Part shown: positions 28,564 through 37,586 of the stretch, piece by piece
Position numbering within the stretch: the stretch's first letter is position 1
Layout: each line of letters opens with the position of its first letter
NCBI GenBank assembly: GCA_035532075.1
Contig: DATKRV010000028.1
Location: 1-64,000 of the forward strand
Source of the DNA: CAIVND01 sp035532075
Lineage (GTDB): Bacteria; Actinomycetota; Acidimicrobiia; Acidimicrobiales; Bog-793
Direction of reading: 5' to 3'
DNA length: 64,000 nt
Notes under the pieces: generated by a model
The model's input: only the letters and a program-made list of their open reading frames with translations
What the model was told of the DNA's origin: nothing
Databases searched by the model: none
Made by a program: the position numbers and the translations under genes

Positions 28564-29755
28564 TGCTAGAGCTTGAGGCGTTCGAAGTATTCAGCGCCGC
28601 GATTGCTGCCTGTTCGCTGGATAGGTTCTTGATGATGTGTTGCGCTACCGCGTATGAGGGTTCGAGCATTCCCTGTTCGATGAGCGGCAGGTTCGCGGGA
28701 AGCACCGCGCTGGCCTTGAGCGGAGTCGTCGTCATCAAACTGGGCTTGAACCAGAGAAAGCCTCCCGGTCTTCCGCTGTAGATCGCCACATACTGGTGAT
28801 CGATGCCGATGAAATAGCTCGCCTTATTGAACCAGATGGTGAATCCAAGTGCTCCGGCAAGTACGAGTGTGAGCACGAAACTGAACAACGCGACTCGAAA
28901 GGTGACGAGCTGCTCCCCCAGATTTTGTCCTGAACGCTCTCTGGAATGTCTGGCGCGCCGCTCGCTCGCGGCAGACATCTTCACCCGGGAGAGATGAGAT
29001 TGTCCAGGTCCAGCCACGGTTGCCAGTGGCTGTTCACCGGCGACAACGTCGGCGACGATGACGGTGATGTTGTCGTTGCCTCCGTGGTCCAGCGCGCGTC
29101 GAATGAGTGCGTATGCGGCATCTGCCGGCTCCGCGTTTGCAACCAGAATCTCCTCGATGACTGCGTCTGAGCACTCATTTGTCAGTCCGTCGCTGCACAG
29201 GAGGAATCGCGTTCCGGGATTTGGCACGATCGTCCACGTGTCGACTTCCACACGTTCGTTGATTCCAATCGCCCGTGTCATCACATGACGGTAAGGATGC
29301 ACCTCTGCCTCTTCGACGGTGATCTCTTCCTGACGCAACATCTCCTCCACGAGACTGTGATCTTCCGTGAGTCGCTCGAGCTCGCTCCCTTCGAGTCGAT
29401 ACGCGCGCGAGTCTCCGACGTTGATCAGCGCGATTCTGTCTCCACTGCGATGGGGTAGCAGTGCGATCGCGACCAGCGTGGTCCCCATTCCGTGAAGCTC
29501 TTCGACCTCGGAGGCCCGGTCAAAGATCTCCTTGTTGACTTTCCGGGTCCCAGCGAGGAGTCCTTTTGCGCTTGCATTGGATTGAAAAGCCTCTACCAAT
29601 CCAGATACTGCACACTGCGCGGCCACCTCCCCGCCGGCGTGACCACCCATGCCATCTGCGACGATGCAGAGTCGTTCACCGGCGTAGACGGCGTCCTGGT
29701 TCGTTGCCCGAGTGTTCCCGACTTCGGTGGCACTGGCGGTAGAAAGAATGGTCAA
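28556..29755 (-). CDS. pstP: PP2C-type Ser/Thr phosphatase PstP
   Basis: 399 residues. The PP2C metal-binding motifs are present: TRATNQDAVYAG, VADGMGGHAGGEVAA, VGDSRAYRL, LLCSDGLTNECSD and GGNDNITVIVAD. A basic juxtamembrane stretch and one membrane helix (VALFSFVLTLVLAGALGF) precede an extracellular tail of about 90 residues. It should reverse PknB phosphorylation of wall-growth proteins. Confidence 0.95.
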   Translation of the reverse strand: MTILSTASATEVGNTRATNQDAVYAGERLCIVADGMGGHAGGEVAAQCAVSGLVEAFQSNASAKGLLAGTRKVNKEIFDRASEVEELHGMGTTLVAIALLPHRSGDRIALINVGDSRAYRLEGSELERLTEDHSLVEEMLRQEEITVEEAEVHPYRHVMTRAIGINERVEVDTWTIVPNPGTRFLLCSDGLTNECSDAVIEEILVANAEPADAAYALIRRALDHGGNDNITVIVADVVAGEQPLATVAGPGQSHLSRVKMSAASERRARHSRERSGQNLGEQLVTFRVALFSFVLTLVLAGALGFTIWFNKASYFIGIDHQYVAIYSGRPGGFLWFKPSLMTTTPLKASAVLPANLPLIEQGMLEPSYAVAQHIIKNLSSEQAAIAALNTSNASSSSNG

Positions 29756-29772
29756 GGCAGGAATCCGTGACC

Positions 29773-30222
29773 TTAATGCCGGACCTCGAGCACAGTGCTA
29801 CCGATCTGTACTCGATCCCCACGATCGACGATGACGGGTTCATCGACTCGCGCCTCATTAACGTAGGTTCCGTTTGTTGAGCCAAGATCCTCCACCACTG
29901 CATCTGACCCCTGGAGAAATATACGCGCATGCACCGAGGAGACAAAAGTGTCCTGAGAGAGACTGACGCTGCATGACGGGGAGCGTCCAAAGGTCAGTTC
30001 GCCGACAAGTTCAATTGTTTCGCCTCGGTACTCCCCTTCAGTGATGCGAAGTCGATACGGAGTCTTGCGGTCAAGTCGATCTTCGTGGAGCTCGCTGGCT
30101 CGAGATCCAGCACCGCGCGTCCGGCGCGCATCGACGAGCACCATTCGCGCGGCGTAGATAAAGAAAAGCCACAGGACAACTAGAAAGAAGTACTTGAGTA
30201 TTTCGAGAAGCCCGTGTGTCAT
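29773..30222 (-). CDS. fhaB: FHA-domain protein FhaB (FipA-like)
   Basis: 149 residues. An N-terminal membrane helix (LKYFFLVVLWLFFIYAARMV) is followed by a C-terminal FHA phosphothreonine-binding domain with GRSPSCSVSL, VSSVHARIFL and DLGSTNGTYVNE. It reads PknB-family phosphorylation at the membrane. It sits 17 bp upstream of pstP. Confidence 0.93.
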   Translation of the reverse strand: MTHGLLEILKYFFLVVLWLFFIYAARMVLVDARRTRGAGSRASELHEDRLDRKTPYRLRITEGEYRGETIELVGELTFGRSPSCSVSLSQDTFVSSVHARIFLQGSDAVVEDLGSTNGTYVNEARVDEPVIVDRGDRVQIGSTVLEVRH

Positions 30223-30236
30223 GGAGAACTATCCGG

Positions 30237-30890
30237 TCAGTTCATTTCGAACCGCAAAGTCGTGGTGCCGATGGAGATGACGTCGCCATTTACAAGGCGG
30301 TGCTGCGAAATAATGACGTTGTTCACGCGCGTTCCGTTCGTTGAGGAGAGATCAATGAGCACGATCGATCCACTCTCCCGTCGTAGTTCGGCATGACGAC
30401 GTGATGCGTTGGTGTCATTGATTTGGATTTCACACTCCTCCAGACGACCGATCGTAACTGGTGTATTTCCTATCCCGATCCGGCGTCCATCTTCGAGGAC
30501 GACGTTCCCCACGAGAACTTCCTCCCCCTCAATCACCGAAGACTCGATCGTAAAGGTGCTCTTGCTGAGCGCGGCGTCCTTGCCGATGACGACTTCGATG
30601 GGCCCTACAAAGCTGTATCTCGAGCTGCGAGCGTGTTCCTGAGCGGCCTCGACGAGCTCCTCTGCGAGGACATCGAGAAATGATCCGAACCGCTCGAAAT
30701 CGTCGGGAGCAAGGCTGATATCAAAGGCATTCGGGCTGATTAGTCCGCGCACCGACACGGCGCGATGGAGGTCCATCTCGCGCGTCAATCGCTTGCCGAG
30801 TTCGACTGGCTGAAGTTGGCCGCGAAAGGCCTTCGCGAACGTTCCCTCTACCAAACGCTCGAGCCGGCGCTCGAACTGCTGGAGTCCCAT
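30237..30890 (-). CDS. fhaA: FHA-domain protein FhaA with DUF3662 domain
   Basis: 217 residues. The N-terminal DUF3662 domain starts MGLQQFERRLERLVEGTFAK; the C-terminal FHA domain has IGRLEECEI, SRRHAELR and DLSSTNGTRVNN. It is shorter than mycobacterial FhaA, with a brief linker between the domains. First gene of the operon, transcribed away from tRNA-Leu. Confidence 0.93.
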   Translation of the reverse strand: MGLQQFERRLERLVEGTFAKAFRGQLQPVELGKRLTREMDLHRAVSVRGLISPNAFDISLAPDDFERFGSFLDVLAEELVEAAQEHARSSRYSFVGPIEVVIGKDAALSKSTFTIESSVIEGEEVLVGNVVLEDGRRIGIGNTPVTIGRLEECEIQINDTNASRRHAELRRESGSIVLIDLSSTNGTRVNNVIISQHRLVNGDVISIGTTTLRFEMN

Positions 30891-30954
30891 TTGCTAAACA
30901 CTACCTGCGCTGTCGTTGTCGTATCTATCGCGGGCTATCCTGAACTGCTGCTTG

Positions 30955-31038
30955 GGGCGAGTGGCGGAATAGGCAGACGCGCAGGATTCAGGTTCCTGTG
31001 TCCGTAAGGATGTAGGGGTTCAAGTCCCCTCTCGCCCA
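30955..31038 (+). tRNA. tRNA-Leu (anticodon CAG)
   Basis: Acceptor GGGCGAG pairs with CTCGCCC; anticodon stem CAGGA/TCCTG encloses loop TTCAGGT, anticodon CAG. A long variable arm and a TTCAAGT T-loop confirm the class II type. CCA is not encoded. The accessory island lies on its 3' side. Confidence 0.95.
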
Positions 31039-31238
31039 CGCAGGGTTATTTGTAAAACCTGACCGAAAGATTTACGAAACCCCTCTCAAGGGCCTTCTTG
31101 CTGGGGAAATGCTGATCCGGATGGAGATCGTCGAGCGACTAACTTGCGAAACTGTCTTAAATTACGTGATCAGTAAAGGGCTTGAGCACGTTGATTAGTT
31201 TTTGGGCGCGCCAAATTCCCTGTTGTTATTCCCGTGGT

Positions 31239-31261
31239 GCTCGGAGTTAGGCACTCCGAGC
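31239..31261. repeat. 9-bp perfect inverted repeat at transposase stop
   Basis: GCTCGGAGT, a 5-nt loop, then ACTCCGAGC. It straddles the transposase stop codon. No T-run follows on the minus strand. It could act as a terminator or as part of the element end. Confidence 0.5.
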
Positions 31262-33121
31262 GTTCGCTAAATCGCTGTCGTCAAAATAGGCGTCGTATCG
31301 CAGCCGATGGGGACTCGGCTTTCGCTCAGAGATTTTGATAAGAACACCTTCGCTTGTGGGTTCGGCCTCTGCAATGAAAGTCTCAATCTTTCGCAGGTTG
31401 GCAGCGACAAGACCCAGGCAACTGAGAAGAGACTGAGCTGCTAAACCACGTAGGCGACGACGCCCCGGGGCACCGAGGTCTTGGTACGCAGGGTCCTTCA
31501 TGTACCCGTTGTAGCCCTCAACGTAATTGCGGAGAAGTCGATAAACCTTGTCCCATTTTTCCAACGCGTAAGGAAATGTCTGGGCGTATTTTGCGCCTGC
31601 ACTTGGCGGGAAAGCGACGGTGTGCTTGTTGGTGCAAATCTTTCCAGGGCTCGTCGGAGTCACGGGAATGCGGGTTTTGCCGGCATGTTTACGGTCAAGA
31701 GACGTCGGTCGCATCTCGCACCGAGCGGTAGGACTGGGCCCAAAGGCCGGGCACACCATGTCGACTGATTCTCCGGGTCGGGAGCGCTCATTAGGACGCA
31801 AGGCGTATCGCTGGCGTTGAATGAGTCGGTCCATCCAGGTTGTGAAGTCGGCATCTGTCTGCGCAGAAGCTTGGAACGTAATGGTTGCATTGATGAGTGG
31901 TTTTGGCATCATCGGGCAGTACCATTGGCCCTCAACGAGAATGGCTCCTTCGTATGTATCCATCTTCCCTAGTTGGTCTTTTCGATAGTCGAAGACCATG
32001 AGATAGTCGAGCTGTTTTGTGAGAAGTTGGACATCCTCCGGCTTGGCATTGGGAAGAATTCCTCGGTCAGCGACAAGCAGGTCAGCAGGATAACCGCGTC
32101 GGGACAAACTTTTGAGAACGCTTGCCACTCGCGGCGAAATGTCGTGAACATAAGGTCCAAGTTTTAAGGCAGTGACGATTACTGGGAAGTCCTGGTTGTC
32201 TGGGTCCGACGACCCCGCTACCGCCATCATTGCCCCCATCGCGTATTTTGTGCGCGTTCTGGAACGTAATAAACCATCAGGAAGTTTGGCGAGTTGTTCA
32301 AGTTTTGATTTTTCGTCACTTCGCATGACCCACTCACCATGGGGTTCGATGGATTTCTTGTCGGAACGCTTTGAGGGACCGCGAGCGGCGAGCGGAAGTG
32401 CACTCTCGTCAATGGCGATAGCTCCCTTGTACCGGCGACGAATATCGCGGGGAATCGAAAGAAAAGTCACGTCAAGAAGTGCACCCGTGATTAAGTCGAG
32501 GCGGTCAGATTTCATTTCGATATTTGCCATATTTTCGGGAGTCGACCATTTCGCCTTGTATTTGGCGAATTCGGCGTTTGTGAGTCTTCTGTTCCGAGGG
32601 TATTCGTAGGGTTCAATTGGTTCAAGAATGTCTTGCATGCGACGCCAAATCATCGCGTAGTCCGCATTTTTAATAGCTTTTTGATGCTTTGCTGAGCCAT
32701 CTGTTATCACGTGCATTCTGAAATGTGCTCCGATTTCGTCGCACATCTTGGGGCTAATGCGTTTGGTGAGAAGTTCATAAACCTTGGTCAACAGGAGTGG
32801 CTTCTGGTCTAGCGCTAGTACTACGAGCGCGACCAATACTGCTCGGACTGAGAGCAAGTTTCTGGGTCGACCACCAAGGTTTGCTGGAGAATCCTGCCCC
32901 TCTAGCGCTGCGAGTCGGTCTTGTTCTCGCCAGATTTCTAGCTGGTCGAGAATGCTTTTCCCGTTGATTGTCGCCGAGTCTACGATGCGGGCTGCTCGTC
33001 GCACCCTTGAGTCGGCGATACTTTCTTCGTTGTGGTTCGGGTCAGGGAGCACATCGACGTCATCGAAATCTAAGATTGAAAGTTCTTGTGAATTTTCAAA
33101 GGCGACAGGGATACAGCTCAT
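31247..33121 (-). CDS. DDE-type transposase-like protein
   Basis: 624 residues with a plausible RNase H-fold DDE triad: Asp in GAIAIDESALPLAARG, Asp in LLVADRGILPNAK and Glu in NYVEGYNGYMKD, spaced as in IS4/IS1182-type transposases. The N-terminal 200 residues (including a GGRPRNLLSVRAVLVAL segment) look helical and DNA-binding. Its ATG overlaps the stop of the upstream recombinase gene (ATGA). GC content is lower than in neighbouring core genes. I cannot name the IS family. Confidence 0.75.
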   Translation of the reverse strand: MSCIPVAFENSQELSILDFDDVDVLPDPNHNEESIADSRVRRAARIVDSATINGKSILDQLEIWREQDRLAALEGQDSPANLGGRPRNLLSVRAVLVALVVLALDQKPLLLTKVYELLTKRISPKMCDEIGAHFRMHVITDGSAKHQKAIKNADYAMIWRRMQDILEPIEPYEYPRNRRLTNAEFAKYKAKWSTPENMANIEMKSDRLDLITGALLDVTFLSIPRDIRRRYKGAIAIDESALPLAARGPSKRSDKKSIEPHGEWVMRSDEKSKLEQLAKLPDGLLRSRTRTKYAMGAMMAVAGSSDPDNQDFPVIVTALKLGPYVHDISPRVASVLKSLSRRGYPADLLVADRGILPNAKPEDVQLLTKQLDYLMVFDYRKDQLGKMDTYEGAILVEGQWYCPMMPKPLINATITFQASAQTDADFTTWMDRLIQRQRYALRPNERSRPGESVDMVCPAFGPSPTARCEMRPTSLDRKHAGKTRIPVTPTSPGKICTNKHTVAFPPSAGAKYAQTFPYALEKWDKVYRLLRNYVEGYNGYMKDPAYQDLGAPGRRRLRGLAAQSLLSCLGLVAANLRKIETFIAEAEPTSEGVLIKISERKPSPHRLRYDAYFDDSDLANARSA

Positions 33122-34053
33122 CGCGCGTCTCGCAACATTTTTCGGAACTCATCGGCTTCAAGTTCTGGAACGAAGCGGATGTATCGGCTGAAAGATTCAA
33201 GACTCGTGACACCGGCTGCAATTTGGAGCCCCTGGAGCGGTGTGCGTGCAGTGAGGTGGCGAACAATCCACGTTGCGCGCATTTTTTGGAGATTTGTGCG
33301 CGGAGCAATTCCATTTGTCTGGGTTACAAAGCTTGCAGAGACGAGTCGTCCGTTTCGAGCTCTATTTGGCCGAAACAGGTAACGCTCGGGATGGCCCAGG
33401 TAATCAATGAACTCCTGAAACCGCCCTTCCCAATCGGACAACACTGGGACTGCACGCTCTTGAGGTCCACGGATGTAGAGAACGACGCCGTCGCTGTCAA
33501 TGGTTACGTCGCCGACTCTTAGGTCACGTAGTTCGAAATCCTTTAGACCAGCACCGAAACCAGTCGAGATAAAGACGTTTGCGTCATGACAACGCGTCTC
33601 TGTGCTCTGGCCGTCTGCCCAATTACGAAGCTGGACGATTTCCTCAGCAGAATGAGGGGCTGTGGGGTGTGGCTGCTGGATGACGCTTAGTCGTGGCGGG
33701 ATGACACCGGGCCCGAGCAGATGACGAGCCATTGCATAGAGAAGAGAACGCCAGTTACCTACGGTCCCGGTAGAAAGGCCTTTGCCTCGGGCGAGGATTG
33801 ATTCTTCGATGACGTCAGGGTGAAGGATGACTGAGCGGTCGAGTTCTAATCCGGCAGTCCGAACGCACCAAGCAATGTGGCCAGCAAGAACATAAATGAG
33901 CATGCTGGGTTCATAAGGCGTCTTACCAATGCACTCTCTGACCAAAGAGCGGGCGAAGTCCCCAATCTCCGGCCAAACAGCTCTTGCTGGGCCCTGAGGA
34001 ATGTATTCATCGAGCTTGCGTAGCGGGTCGACCATGGGTTGACGTCGTATCAT
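33118..34053 (-). CDS. Tyrosine recombinase-like protein, degenerate active site
   Basis: About 311 residues from ATG 34053. The C-terminal half resembles a phage-integrase domain: STGFGAGLKDFELRDLRVGD occupies the place of the first active-site Arg segment, and MRATWIVRHL then GVTSLESFSRYIRF the HxxR and Tyr segments. A Tyr is present in SRYIRF, but the usual RxxH box is not intact. It may be a DNA-binding partner of the transposase encoded next. The frame extends upstream to 34128 but would then overlap the divergent HTH gene. Confidence 0.65.
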   Translation of the reverse strand: MIRRQPMVDPLRKLDEYIPQGPARAVWPEIGDFARSLVRECIGKTPYEPSMLIYVLAGHIAWCVRTAGLELDRSVILHPDVIEESILARGKGLSTGTVGNWRSLLYAMARHLLGPGVIPPRLSVIQQPHPTAPHSAEEIVQLRNWADGQSTETRCHDANVFISTGFGAGLKDFELRDLRVGDVTIDSDGVVLYIRGPQERAVPVLSDWEGRFQEFIDYLGHPERYLFRPNRARNGRLVSASFVTQTNGIAPRTNLQKMRATWIVRHLTARTPLQGLQIAAGVTSLESFSRYIRFVPELEADEFRKMLRDAR

Positions 34054-34106
34054 GATTGATACACCCTGTCTACCCCTGCGCCGTTTTCGTGTTCTAGCGT
34101 GCTTCC

Positions 34107-34394
34107 ATGGCTCGACTCCAGCGGGCAAAACCCAACCAATTGGTCAGTGGGGATTGGCTCGATGGTGCTGCTAATGGTGCTTCTGCTGCTGCGGCTCAGG
34201 TTGTGGCGCGTCGCCTCAGGACCGCTATCGGGGATAAGTCCTTCCGTTCCATCCAGCAACTGACCGGCGTTCCACATTCCACCGTTCGTAGAATTCTCGT
34301 GGGCGACGCCTGGGCTGATTTGGAGACGATTGTCAAGCTTGAAGTCGGGCTTGATATCGACCTTCTCGGTGGTTGGCGTAGCGAAGCGAAGTGA
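34107..34394 (+). CDS. Small helix-turn-helix protein
   Basis: 95 residues. The helix-turn-helix is visible in RSIQQLTGVPHSTVRRILVG, followed by ADLETIVKLEVGLDIDL, typical of Xre-like regulators. It is divergent from the recombinase/transposase pair with about 50 bp between starts and could regulate both. Its natural protein pattern outweighs the longer antisense frame on the other strand. Confidence 0.7.
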   Translation: MARLQRAKPNQLVSGDWLDGAANGASAAAAQVVARRLRTAIGDKSFRSIQQLTGVPHSTVRRILVGDAWADLETIVKLEVGLDIDLLGGWRSEAK

Positions 34395-34703
34395 GTCGCG
34401 CCAAGGTCGTACAGCTTCGATTGCGGCAGCACGACGGGCAGCTAGTTTTGTCGTCGGCGTCTTGACATTCTTCGGGTTACGAGTCCCCCAGATGGTTTCG
34501 TATGCCGGGCCGCGTTCCCAAACGGGATACGTACCTTTTCCAAAACTCTTGTGCGATTTCATGCACCAATTCTTGATCCGCAAATGAATGGCGCCAAGAG
34601 CGCAAAACTGGCACTGGAAACCATGAAGAGGTAGTGGGTTCCATGACCAGTCGCGAGGAGCCAACCATGGCTCCTGCCACCCGAATCACGTATCGTTTAT
34701 TCC
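34395..34703. other. Gap between two small HTH-like genes
   Basis: Short frames run on both strands; a minus-strand frame from 34664 includes a CxxC but no recognisable domain. I see no convincing gene. Confidence 0.4.
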
Positions 34704-35258
34704 GTGACCAACCCACCGAATAGTTCGAAAAGTAACGGTCCTAGGGACTTCCTTACCAATCCTTCCGATTTTGGAACTGTGGCTGCTCGCTGGAAACCGT
34801 GGAAACCGCACCAAAATATCGCGGTCAAGGCGTCGTATTACCAGCACCTCGTTATTGCGAATTGTAGGACCATGCATGGTGTCGAGCAGATTCAACATTT
34901 GACAACATTTGCTCTACAGGTGAAGGAGCATGCTTTGAAAGTTGCGTACGGTCCAGATAAGGGTCCCGCAAAAAGTGTGCCCCCACTTACGAGAGCAGAG
35001 GAACGCGATATGCAGCGGCTGTTTCGGGGTGAGCGATATGCTCGCATTGAGGATTACTTGGCGTGGTGCGGCGTTGTTGGTATCCGAGTGCTACCCAATT
35101 TCGGTGATCGGGAGTATCTCTTGCCGGTTGATCTTATTGAAGATCCGACACCAAAGATGAACCGTGGGCCGCGTATTGCGCGCATAGGTTCTGAACGGGA
35201 CCGAAAGAATGAGCACTCCTCTGGCGAGATTGCAGACGACTTGTACTCAAGCGACTGA
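34704..35258 (+). CDS. Hypothetical protein with HTH-like C-terminal half
   Basis: 184 residues from a GTG start, family not recognised. The segment LTRAEERDMQRLFRGERYARIEDYLA is built like an Xre-type recognition helix plus 'rGE' turn, and VGIRVLPN follows as in many small regulators. The N-terminus has no motif. It ends 12 bp inside the convergent mcrC-like gene. Confidence 0.5.
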   Translation: MTNPPNSSKSNGPRDFLTNPSDFGTVAARWKPWKPHQNIAVKASYYQHLVIANCRTMHGVEQIQHLTTFALQVKEHALKVAYGPDKGPAKSVPPLTRAEERDMQRLFRGERYARIEDYLAWCGVVGIRVLPNFGDREYLLPVDLIEDPTPKMNRGPRIARIGSERDRKNEHSSGEIADDLYSSD

Positions 35259-36593
35259 AATGCGCGCGGCATCGACCAGCGACATGACAAAGTCAGTCAA
35301 TCTTGTCTGCTCTTGGCGTAGATCATTCGCCGATAGATCAATAATGTATTGGTGAATCTCGATGTCGCCAATAGCACCAATCCAGCGGTGTCCGACGAAC
35401 CCGCCGCGTCCTTTAGGTTGAACGATCACGACGTCTTTGCATTCGTAAGAGAGCCCGTAGACAATGGTTTGTTCGAGGTCGTCTCTGTCGGGTCGGTCTT
35501 TTGCAGGCTTGTATTTCACCTCTACGACAACAGGAGATTTTGAGCCTAGGGGCACTGGTCTCACGACGACGTCTGGCTCCGCCTCAATGTACATTCCTGC
35601 ACTCAGAAGCTCATCATTTGGATTGCCAAGTACGCTAACCGGAAGGTTTCTATGCTCCGCGTCAGTCGCCAGGGTTCGATATATGAAACTTTCGAATACA
35701 TCGCTCATCTGGATTACAAGTGACGAAAGAGGGATTGATTCGCCGCTCTTCTCATGACTGATTCCCTCTTGATGAGCAATTGCCACCGATAGGTCGAGCG
35801 CATCTCGGTAGTAAGCCCTTGTTGCCGGGAGTGTCAACTTTCCGGTTACCCAAGGGTCGCTCAGAAAATTCAACGACGTATCGAGTTCAACTTTCTCAAA
35901 CAATTGGTATGCACGGTTGAGGCGACGGCTCAAATGTGCTTCGACGTTTGGAATTCGGTTTCGTGTCTTCGCAAGAAACCATAAGGCATGTTTGATGCAG
36001 CGGTTGCAATCGATGTCGACAGTTCGTTCGAACCAGCTTGCAGCAACACGGTGAGTGGTACCTCGCGCCTGGAGGGTGGTCACGGTGCGGTTCATCATGA
36101 TGCGCCCGCGCGGGAACGATGTCGCCTCTTCGTGTTGGCGGTAGTCGCGTATCAGGCCGTCCTGTGCGATTCGGTCAACGAAATCACAAATAGACTTTGC
36201 ATAAAGCTCAAGAAGGTCATGGCTAAGGTCGTCTTCAGGAAGATAGCGGCGTAGCGAATTCGACAAGCGTTCCGGGATGTATCCCGCGATCAGCAGAATC
36301 TTTGTGAGGTTGCGGAGAGGAGTTCTTGGGACGACTTGAAGTGTGATTGATTCGTTGAGCGGAATAGTTCCAATCCAACCATTGGCCTGCATCATTAGGC
36401 GCCCGTTCTTGGCGCTCAACGTGACGTATTTTGTCCGATTGGGCTCGATATCCACGAGACCATCTCGAAAAAGGAGCTCAGTTTCTATTTCAAACTGCTC
36501 GAACTCCTTGACGGTGATGATTCGCTCCACAGAGTTGTCGGATTCGGGCACGCCATTCGACGAATATGTCGAGTCGTTGGCGGTCAAAGCCAC
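35247..36593 (-). CDS. McrC-like nuclease subunit of a GTP-dependent restriction system
   Basis: 448 residues. The N-terminal half has the McrC pattern (NGWIGTIPLNESITLQVVPR, then RLSNSLRRYLPEDD). The C-terminal PD-(D/E)xK nuclease core shows Asp in EAEPDVVVRP and EVK in VVVEVKYKP. McrC binds the McrB ring, stimulates its GTPase and cuts DNA. It follows the mcrB-like gene by 3 bp. Confidence 0.85.
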   Translation of the reverse strand: MALTANDSTYSSNGVPESDNSVERIITVKEFEQFEIETELLFRDGLVDIEPNRTKYVTLSAKNGRLMMQANGWIGTIPLNESITLQVVPRTPLRNLTKILLIAGYIPERLSNSLRRYLPEDDLSHDLLELYAKSICDFVDRIAQDGLIRDYRQHEEATSFPRGRIMMNRTVTTLQARGTTHRVAASWFERTVDIDCNRCIKHALWFLAKTRNRIPNVEAHLSRRLNRAYQLFEKVELDTSLNFLSDPWVTGKLTLPATRAYYRDALDLSVAIAHQEGISHEKSGESIPLSSLVIQMSDVFESFIYRTLATDAEHRNLPVSVLGNPNDELLSAGMYIEAEPDVVVRPVPLGSKSPVVVEVKYKPAKDRPDRDDLEQTIVYGLSYECKDVVIVQPKGRGGFVGHRWIGAIGDIEIHQYIIDLSANDLRQEQTRLTDFVMSLVDAARISVA

Positions 36594-36596
36594 TTG

Positions 36597-37586
36597 TCAG
36601 TCTTCAGGTGAGGCGGTGGTGGTGTCAGCGCTGTCGCTTGGAGACTTTGACGGGACAATTTGGTTCCAGCTCTTCTCGGCGTCAGCGTATCCGTGTGGGT
36701 CGATGACGTACGCCTTCTTCAAAAGGAATCGCAACTGGTGGTCCCAAAGCGCCTGAAGTGACGCTTCATCCCCGATTCCCCTAAAGAAGGTATGACCAAT
36801 AGCTGCCGCGGGCGTCTGAGCAGCCCTGCCATTGATAGTCATGAAGAAGACCTCTACGCGACGTCTCAAATCTGCTGGCATCCCAGATTCTTCCAAAAAC
36901 TGCCCCAGCAGAATTCTGCTTGGATCCATCTGGATTTTGGCGAATCGACGCTCAAATGCTGCATCAACTTCATCGACTCCACGGTCCTGTGGATTCATTG
37001 TTGCGAGTATGTAAAGGTTCGCGGGAATCGAACATTCTGTTCCTGAGGCGACCCTGAATTTCAGTCCCCGTTTGCTTTTTTCGATGTAGGTGAGAGCTTC
37101 GCCGAATACCCTGCCTGGGTCGACTCTGCTGAGTTCGTCGATAACTATAAATACCATTTCATTCGGATGTTCTACCGCGACTCTGCACATCTGGAGCAAA
37201 TGTTTGGGGGTGAGTACGAAACCCCCATTTTCTTCGTCGGGAATATAGCCCTCAACAAAATCTTCGTATTGGTATGACGGGTGGAACTGGACAAAGCGGA
37301 CGAGTTCTGATTTGCCCTTAGCTAACGTCACTGCGATTGCAGAGGCGTACCAGCTCTTGCTCGTGCCGGGGGGTCCAACAAAGATGACCCCCCCAAAGTC
37401 AGAGAGAAGCTGGTTTGTTGTTAGCAAAATATCGTCGTTGTCTTGCAACACGAGATCCTCAAGGTGTTCAGTGGCATCGTTTGCGATATAAGTCGCATTT
37501 TCCGGAACAAAGAGATTGAGATCTTGCGCGGAAAGTTCCCGAACTTGTGTTCGCGCAAGTGGCGAATTTGGTGTGTCAGTTGTCAT
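36597..37586 (-). CDS. McrB-like AAA+ GTPase subunit
   Basis: 329 residues. Walker A GPPGTSKSW, Walker B MVFIVIDELSRVDPG, the McrB-type ATMNPQDRGVDEVDAAFERRF (counterpart of the GTP-selective MNTADRS motif) and HPSYQYEDFVEGY are clear. Only about 60 residues precede the P-loop, so the N-terminal DNA-reading domain of classical McrB or LlaJI.R1 is absent. It overlaps the upstream 230-residue gene by 11 bp. Confidence 0.88.
   Translation of the reverse strand: MTTDTPNSPLARTQVRELSAQDLNLFVPENATYIANDATEHLEDLVLQDNDDILLTTNQLLSDFGGVIFVGPPGTSKSWYASAIAVTLAKGKSELVRFVQFHPSYQYEDFVEGYIPDEENGGFVLTPKHLLQMCRVAVEHPNEMVFIVIDELSRVDPGRVFGEALTYIEKSKRGLKFRVASGTECSIPANLYILATMNPQDRGVDEVDAAFERRFAKIQMDPSRILLGQFLEESGMPADLRRRVEVFFMTINGRAAQTPAAAIGHTFFRGIGDEASLQALWDHQLRFLLKKAYVIDPHGYADAEKSWNQIVPSKSPSDSADTTTASPED

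Noticed and set aside
34050..34664. 204-codon minus-strand frame with an ATGA overlap to the recombinase start
   Set aside because: Most of it is antisense to a convincing HTH gene, and its product has no recognisable domain; the overlap is probably chance. A real gene cannot be fully excluded.
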